NCBI GenBank assembly: GCA_009823395.1
Contig: CM020508.1
Span: forward strand, 2,872,015 to 2,936,014
Length of the DNA stretch: 64,000 nt
DNA from: Thamnaconus septentrionalis
Taxonomy: Eukaryota; Chordata; Actinopteri; Tetraodontiformes; Monacanthidae
Reading direction: 5' to 3'
The translations under genes and the position numbers were made by a program. The notes beneath the pieces are model-generated. The model saw nothing but the letters and a program-made list of their open reading frames with translations. It was not told the DNA's origin and searched no databases. Below, in pieces: positions 57,342-64,000 of the stretch (position 1 is the stretch's first letter; every line of letters starts with the position of its first letter).

Positions 57342-58274
57342 TTTTTTTGAAAAGGGGACCATGCTTAAGAAACAAGGGATGGGCTTTTTGTTATTTTTAC
57401 TGCTGAAAACACTGGTGATGTGAATTTTGTGCAGTACCTAATAGCTGAACACATTTCAAACACCAGTCGTCGTTCTCTGGGAAACTATACTGGACAAGTA
57501 CGGTGGTCCATCTCTCCCCCGCTGTATTTTCAGACTAATCACATTAGCCCCGTCCTGTGTGCGTCAACAGCGAGAGCCTGAAAACCGCTAATTTATACCA
57601 CAAGGATCCACATTAAACGCCTCTTAGGTTACTTAATCAGTCGCAGCACACACAAAAAATCAGTCCGGCCTCCATTTTCTCAACAAACGCGGACTTTTGT
57701 TCCTTAATCGATGCTAATAATGGAACAATGTGTTTGTTGTTACGGCAGAACCAGAAGGGGTTCGAACGACAAAAAGAATGTAAAGCGTAATCACTCTCAC
57801 TACGGTTAATGTTTGGAGCGGTCCACATTTTAAATTCGAGCCTTTACCGACTTTTTGGGTCGAGGCAAAAAAAAAATCTCCACACTTATTATGTCAGCCG
57901 GTGTGAGGCAGCGTACACTGTTCTCATGCAGCCATATTAGTCCAGGTCGCTGGGTGTTTTAGCAGGATTTGGCATTAAAAAAAAAATAAAACCCCAACAG
58001 GGTTAAACAGTTTCTTCTGGCCATGCTCACATTTATGTCCTTATGTGGGGGAACATAAAAGTTTACGCTTTTTAAAAGCCTGTTTCTCTACAAAGTCTAA
58101 ACACGATCAACTCAGCAAGCACTAAGAAGTAAAATGATTGCTTGGCAACCTCCGGCCGGTCGAATTCCTAATAGTTGCAGTCAGTGAGGAGGAAGACAGC
58201 GCCGTGGTTTCAGCCTTTTCTGGTAAATTTTTCACGTGTCTGCGTGTTTACTATTTACCCCCGGAGCTCGTTCC

Positions 58275-58275
<1 letters not shown>

Positions 58276-58336
<61 letters not shown>
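58276..58336. repeat. (CT)30 microsatellite
   Basis: Uninterrupted CT units. Confidence 0.95.
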
Positions 58337-58339
<3 letters not shown>

Positions 58340-58561
58340 CTTCCGAACCAACATTGTGTTTGCGCTGTGGAAAAGATTCTGTTTAATCAGACCGCCGAGG
58401 TGCCAAGTTTATCCAAGGATAAACACTATGTTCTATGAGCACCAAGTCGTCGTAGCCAATAACGGTGCAGTCGCAGGTCCTCCAGCGTTTTAAGTGGCGT
58501 TATTTATCATTATTAGAACAAAAGGTTCTGTCAGCGGAGCTTCAACAATGAAGGACAACCA

Positions 58562-58942
58562 AATTCGCACAGAAGTATCGGGTATCTTGCAAGTCCTGAA
58601 AGCTCCTATTAGTGAGTTTTCGGCCAGGTGAGACACAAACTGAAAGCTGCAGCTCAATGCAAGACAGATTTGATAGATATCAGATTTGAGATCTTGCAAG
58701 TCCTATCAGTTGTTTCGGCCAGGTGAGACACAAACTGAAAGCTGCAGCTCAATGCAAGACAGATTTGATACTGATATCAGTATCGGGTATCGGTACCAAT
58801 AACGGGGATGAGTACTCCACTTGCACTCGATTCCACAACACCGTTGTGCAATGGCTTGGAGGTAGTCAGCATTGGCGAGTACTGAAATGCAAGTACTCAT
58901 ACTCTACTCGCTCTGTAAAGAAAGTGGTATCGGCGCATCTGT
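58562..58942. mobile_element. Probable hAT-derived fragment with internal duplication
   Basis: A block starting ATCTTGCAAGTCCT is present twice (58584-58674 and 58691-58770) with the shared core GGCCAGGTGAGACACAAACT through GACAGATTTGATA. It is followed by TATCGGGTATCGGTACCAAT and AGTACTCATACTC, typical of fish hAT-type non-autonomous elements, ending GGTATCGGCGCATCTG. Confidence 0.6.
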
Positions 58943-61900
58943 AACTGTCAGGGAAAAACACTGCTCTATATCTCTGACAGCGCGGCCAGCTGAGTGCACG
59001 CCAGGCCTCAGACTCTCACAGGCAACCTGTTGGATTCAATAAAGTCCGATTTTCATCTTCAGGCCGAGGCTCAGCGTTCAAAGACCCATCGTGGCGATGC
59101 TGCGTGAAAGCACTTAATGAGACACAGGCAGCGCTAACACGAGGCATCAAAGCCTAATGATCAGTCCTCCACAGCGGCGGCGTGGGCAGCGACCAGTGTT
59201 TGGTCACTGGCGGCAATGGTAAACTGCACGGCTGCCATCATTAAAAAGTCCCTCTGAGGAAAGAAATTACCGAACAGTTACAGACTTGGAACAGACCGGG
59301 GGAGATGCTCTGTTTTTCCTTCCTTTGAATATTAAATTCTATGTCGATGATGTTTTTTTGTTTTTTTAAATTGAGAAAAAACATGTGCATCTCTTCCCAA
59401 CGGGCAGCCACAACAAGCGAGAGACCATCATCGTCACCTGTTTGGATTCTGAGACGTTGGCTTGAAGAGGAGACGGAGGACTGAGACCGGAGAAGAATGA
59501 GGGAGTTGTTGTCAAAGACCCAGAAGAACCCAGACGGAGACCTTTTCCAGGAGACGTGACTCACCTGAACACTTCAGCAGTACTGCAAAGGAATGCCAAG
59601 CATTGGTGATTCAGACGGGAAAAAAAAATAGGAAACAGACGTCGTTAGCTGCGATTTTGCACGTAAACAGCGATAATGGCCGAGTTATATCAGCGCGGAA
59701 AGAGTCTTTGGGTGCCACGGTTTTAAGAGAAGATCGGGAACGCGCAGCATCTGCTGCTGCTGCTGTTGGTGTTGTCAGATTTTTCTGGAACGGCACAACA
59801 TCGTCACACTCAGGCAGACCGGGGAGAGAAGGGATGAAGAAAATCCAGGACCTCCACCAGGACCTCGTCCACGGCCGGTCCTGGTGGGATCGGGTGGCAC
59901 CGATATGTGCCTGGTGCTCCTGCCTTCAGTCTACACCCTGTGGAGGCAGGAGGCCAGGCCTGATTGATTGTCATGGGGACGCTGGCACAGGCATCATTTG
60001 GATGGTGGAGGTGGTGGTGGTGGGAGTGAGGTCAAGGGGAGGGGTCCAGTGTCCATTACCGTGAGTGGGGGTGGGGGGCCTTTGGGCAGCCGTGAAGGAA
60101 GACCTATCGAGTTACTGAAATTGCAGCCCACACAAGGGACGACAGCTGTAGTCGGCTGAGCAGGGAGCCCGCCGTCGGATTTGGAAGCACGTGTAAACAA
60201 TGGAAATGTCTTTTTAATCGTCTTCAGCAAAACAAGTGAAGGGGCCAAGTGGCTGATGATGGACCGCAGGGATGCCACACGGTTGGATTGGAAGCCATCG
60301 ATGCCTGCGGCATTGGCTGCGCCGGCTGACTCGTTTGACTTGCTTTCCCGGCGCGTCCGCTTGCAAGCCCCCTTTTAAAAGCGAAACAGATCACGCCAGT
60401 CAGGGGCGCTTGGTAAACATTTTTGCAGTCAGAGCTCAGCGTCGGAGAGGCTCCGTGTCCTGGCAGTTTCCAGTTTCCTCGACTGACGGAGCTAATTAGG
60501 AGCCCGGCGATTTTTGCTGATCCCAGAGAGAAGAAGAAAAAACCAAAACATCCTTTAATTAGCCTGGATTTATCTGAGAACACACTCTCCCACCCAGGAA
60601 ACGACAATCAAACTCTACGACATGAAGCAGAGACGAGCCACACAGGGTCGGAATAACAACAACAACAACGACGGCGGCGGCGGCTCGGGATTTTTTTTTT
60701 TTTTTTTGCTTCAGCGCTGGAATCGGTAATGGGGACTGAAAGAGATCGTTATCCTGCAGCGGAGCGCACGGCGCAACCTGGAACACTGCCAAAGTTGAAA
60801 AACAACGGCACGGCTGGCGAAGAAGCGAGGAGTCGCGGCGGCTCCAGGAGGGGGAGCAGACGCACGCTGGCTGCGACCAATCACAAGGCTGCTATCTGAT
60901 GCGTGTGTGCATTTTGTCTTGTCTGTCTGAATCTTGGTTCTTTCTGGATCAGCGAGGGTGCACAGAGGAGAGCCGGGCCGGGGCCGGGGCCGGGCGGGGG
61001 GGCGGACCACTGTTATCGGCGCCACCCACAGATGGGAGCGAGATAAGGGACGCAATACCTGGAGCCCTGCTCCTGAACCGTGATGGTAATCAGGCCGAAG
61101 AGGCAGCGACGCCTTCACTGCCTGGAGAGACGTCGGTGAGACACAAGACCTGCGGATAGTCATCTCTCAGTGATATGGGAGAGTTTGTTGAAGCCAAATG
61201 CACAGTTTTCAGACACGGGCCACGGGGGTCAGGAGGCAGGGCTGAGATTTAACTGGGATAAGTTCACATTTCAAACTGTTTTTTTTCCGCCAAAGACCCT
61301 AGTGTACTGTGTCGTAATAAATGTATTTATTTATTTAAAAAAAAAAAAAAACAGACCTTCACTGAACTGACCTGAGCAGCAAACCCAGCCACAGCAACCT
61401 GCTGTGTCCTCTTCCATTATGTCGTGAACAGATTTGAGAGTTTCGAGTTTCCGAATGGCGCTGCGCTACCCGTCTATCTGAGCCAACTTCAAAATGCAAG
61501 CTCAAGACGGAGCCTCAGAGTCGTGCATCAAAATGCCTCGGACATCGCTTCCCATTTCGCCGCCGTGGCTCTGCTTCTTCAATAGCAGTGGGATGACAGT
61601 CCTCTTGTCAGGATCCCAACAACAACAACAGACAGAGATGGAAAGACCACTTCAACCTCCATCTACTGCGTTGGGTTTTTATTTAAACGTTAATCTCAGG
61701 TGAAGTGCTGGAGTTATCCATCCTCCAAAGTTAACGCCAGTTTGAAATGCAGTCCTGACGCCGCCGCCGCTTCCCAAACAGACTCAGATGTAATCAAAAT
61801 ACTTCACTCTTGAAACACTTTTAAAGTCCCTATACTTGGAGGAGGGATTCGCAATTTAAATGCACAACCATCCATCCAGACGGCGCAGGGTTTGTATTTT

Positions 61901-64000
61901 TGTCTGAGCTGCACATCCCAGGACGGCGCTCCTGCAGAGCGCCAGAGCCTGGTAAGCGTCTCTTGCAAGCCACTCAGGCAGCCGAAGATATCTGGAAATT
62001 CCAGCTGATAAAACAATCATCTGCTCCGCCTCACCCTGATTCAGGGCCAGTGGCTGCGTTTGATGTTGTGCCTTTGGTGAGCTGATTAGAGGAAGATGGG
62101 CGACTCTGGATTCCAGAGGCCCCCCTTTCGTGTTTACCTTTTACCCTATCGCCCAACATATGCCCAGACAGGCCCCGCCCTCCCCCACCCCACCAGCCCA
62201 TTTTTAGGACACACGTCTCTCTTTTGCTGCGTTGGAGTAACTCTGGAACCAGAGCTGTCCACCGAGCGCCGGCGAGGCATTAGCACGTGTGCGCCGCCAG
62301 GCTTCCTTGTTAGCAAGGTGCAAGAGGCCACCTCGAGTGAGTGGCAGACGGAACATGTGGGAAAATATCCCAGCGCGATAGCTACACGGCTGGACCAGAG
62401 CTGCTCCGACAGAAAGGAACACTTGAGGATGAGGTCATTGTTTTTGGTGGAGCTTAGGTGGCAAAACACCGACACCTCTGGGTCAACACGCACGTATTTG
62501 CCTTTGAAATCCCGCGAGGGTTCTAGCACCGGGACGAAACGTGAGCCGGTCTTTTCTGAAAGTAAACTGAGATTCATTCACTCATTTGTTCGAGAAGATT
62601 TGATCTTTTTCATACAATCCGATGGAATTCGCTGAAAGCTAGGGAATGTTTAGAATCGTTCCGGGCGGAAACAGAAGGGGCAGATGTGAAAAAAACTACG
62701 GGCAATCACATAAGGGTGCTGCCTCCAATGTCTGGCCGTCTTGGATCAGAACCACTGGAAGTGAGGAGACAGCAAATATAACAACAAACCCGTTTTCTGT
62801 GAGTATCTGTGCTCGACGGTGACTTTGGTTTTTTTTTTTACAGGCTGTTTTTGATGTCATGTCCACAGTTCAGGTATCATAGGGTCCCTGTTTCAGTTGA
62901 TACAGCAGGTCAAGCCTCACAAGGAAAAGGGCTGCACCCAGGACACATTCAACCCTTTTTCTTTGTGAATGTAGATTTCTACAGTTAATATGGGTGCTGC
63001 TCTCCATTCTGGACTTGTTTTACTAAAACGCTACGACTGCTCCAAGAGTTTTACCCCTCGGCAAAATGGTTTCACCCTCGGCGGAACGCAAACCAAAAAT
63101 ATCACTCTGGATATTTTTAGCCATCGGCTACTTGAAAGAAAAATACGCATGTTTCCTCCTTTCTTGTGCTGTGTTATTATTGCACGCCGACTGCACACCC
63201 CGCGAATGCGAGCGTGCAGGCAGACGGCGGCCCGGCCGTTGCGCCCGCCGCCGAGGTGTTCTGCTGCACTTAGTGGCTCCACTTTTGGTGTGTGGAGGTT
63301 GGCCCAGAGCCAACGCGTGCATTCTGACTCGGGTCCAGCTGTGCATTTCTTTCTGTGCAGAACGGTTCACGGCCCCGAGTTAATACCCGTGCAGAATGGG
63401 TTCACCGGAGCAGGCAGGAAGCGATTCATTGCCGCCCTTGCGTCTTTGCTGAAAATGCGGACAAACCGCGAGCTGCGACTTTCACAAGTGAGGGAGACGC
63501 TGAGCAGGCCCTCACACATCGCAGCTGCAGGATGTGTGTCAGCCTGTGTGTGTTTAAAAGGGTCTGAAATCGACCATATGATCCCCTTTGTCCACACACA
63601 TGCACCACACACACGCAGCGTGTGCATCAGCAGATTCATTCCTGGACGTGCTAGTGGCGTTGCAGTTGCTAAGGACTCGCTGGGGCCCACCGTGGTCTCC
63701 AGACAGTCGGGGCAGCACGGTCAAGCAAGAAGAAATAAAAAAAAAAAAAAGCACATCCAGCACAGACGCCTCTTGTGCTGCAGGACATCGTGCAAAAACA
63801 TCCAAACACGGCCCCGTCCAGCAGCACGGACGCCACTTCCTCCAGAGTTAGCAGAGGTGAGGAGGAGGAGGAGGAAAAGGAGGAGAGCACAGAGAAAATC
63901 TACATAACTGCAACACTGAGCAGCCACCTCAGCCCCGACTCGGAAAATAAGCAGAGGAAAGAGCTGCCAAAGCAAGCAGAGGGGAAGAAGGACCCATTAC

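Larger units (their letters stand above)
56328..64000 (-). other. tgfbr3 upstream intron, no further exon found
   Basis: 7.7 kb. I searched by eye for the betaglycan segment before exon A (a cysteine-rich stretch followed by an HVLNLR-like motif) and did not find it. Contents are an R1 copy with a hairpin (57122-57341), (CT)30 at 58276-58336, a hAT-like fragment (58562-58942) and a purine-rich right end. A 305-codon plus-strand ORF at 62990-63907 is not supported. Confidence 0.55.

Noticed and set aside
62990..63907. 305-codon plus-strand ORF, the longest in the window
   Set aside because: Several overlapping frames on both strands are also open here. The protein has no recognisable domain, contains a Lys run from a poly(A) tract and ends in Arg/Lys repeats from a GGA-rich tract. 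It looks like a stop-poor stretch of intron.
1..64000. Prokaryotic-type systems (operons, CRISPR arrays, defence islands)
   Set aside because: The window is vertebrate nuclear DNA with one spliced gene. The regular arrays seen are minisatellites without spacers.

Overview
The window is vertebrate nuclear DNA, most likely from a teleost fish. It carries a split gene with GT-AG introns, dense CA/GA/TA microsatellites, and two tRNA-derived SINE copies of a kind common in teleosts. The only protein-coding gene I can support is tgfbr3 (betaglycan, the TGF-beta type III co-receptor), on the minus strand. I read 14 consecutive coding exons, from 56327 down to a TAG stop at 27955. Joined by phase they give 2304 bases, or 767 residues plus stop, with no frame break. 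Compared with human betaglycan they correspond to everything after about residue 82. The signal peptide and first part of the orphan domain must lie beyond 64000, or were missed in the 7.7 kb of intron after 56327. Layout, left to right: positions 1-24.39 kb are intergenic, with no gene I can support. They hold microsatellites, several families of short non-autonomous mobile elements, a (CTG)21 tract, and a few non-repetitive segments that look like regulatory DNA (two perfect DR1 nuclear-receptor sites, a perfect CArG box, homeodomain-type TAATTA cores). Positions 24.39-27.95 kb are the inferred 3' UTR of tgfbr3, AU-rich with three Pumilio-type sites. It ends at an AATAAA followed by a (TG)n tract on the transcribed strand. 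From 27.95 to 56.33 kb are the tgfbr3 exons: cytoplasmic tail (28.0), membrane segment (32.7), a 33-base microexon (33.7), the ZP module (37.1-43.0) and the orphan domain (43.0-56.3). From 56.33 to 64.0 kb is upstream intron. Introns carry a 16-copy 30-bp minisatellite, a 0.65 kb pentanucleotide satellite, a 430 bp TA-rich microsatellite and several inverted-repeat elements. The encoded protein would be a single-pass cell-surface proteoglycan that presents TGF-beta ligands and inhibin to signalling receptors. Its orphan and ZP modules bind ligand, and its short tail ends in a PDZ-binding Ser-Thr-Ala. I see no CRISPR array, operon, RNA gene or new multi-gene system. The points most worth a second look are lineage-specific details of betaglycan (a probable single glycosaminoglycan site, a Gly/Ala-rich juxtamembrane tail, a Met run encoded by ATG repeats, CT microsatellites serving as polypyrimidine tracts) and an unnamed dispersed repeat family with seven copies in the window.
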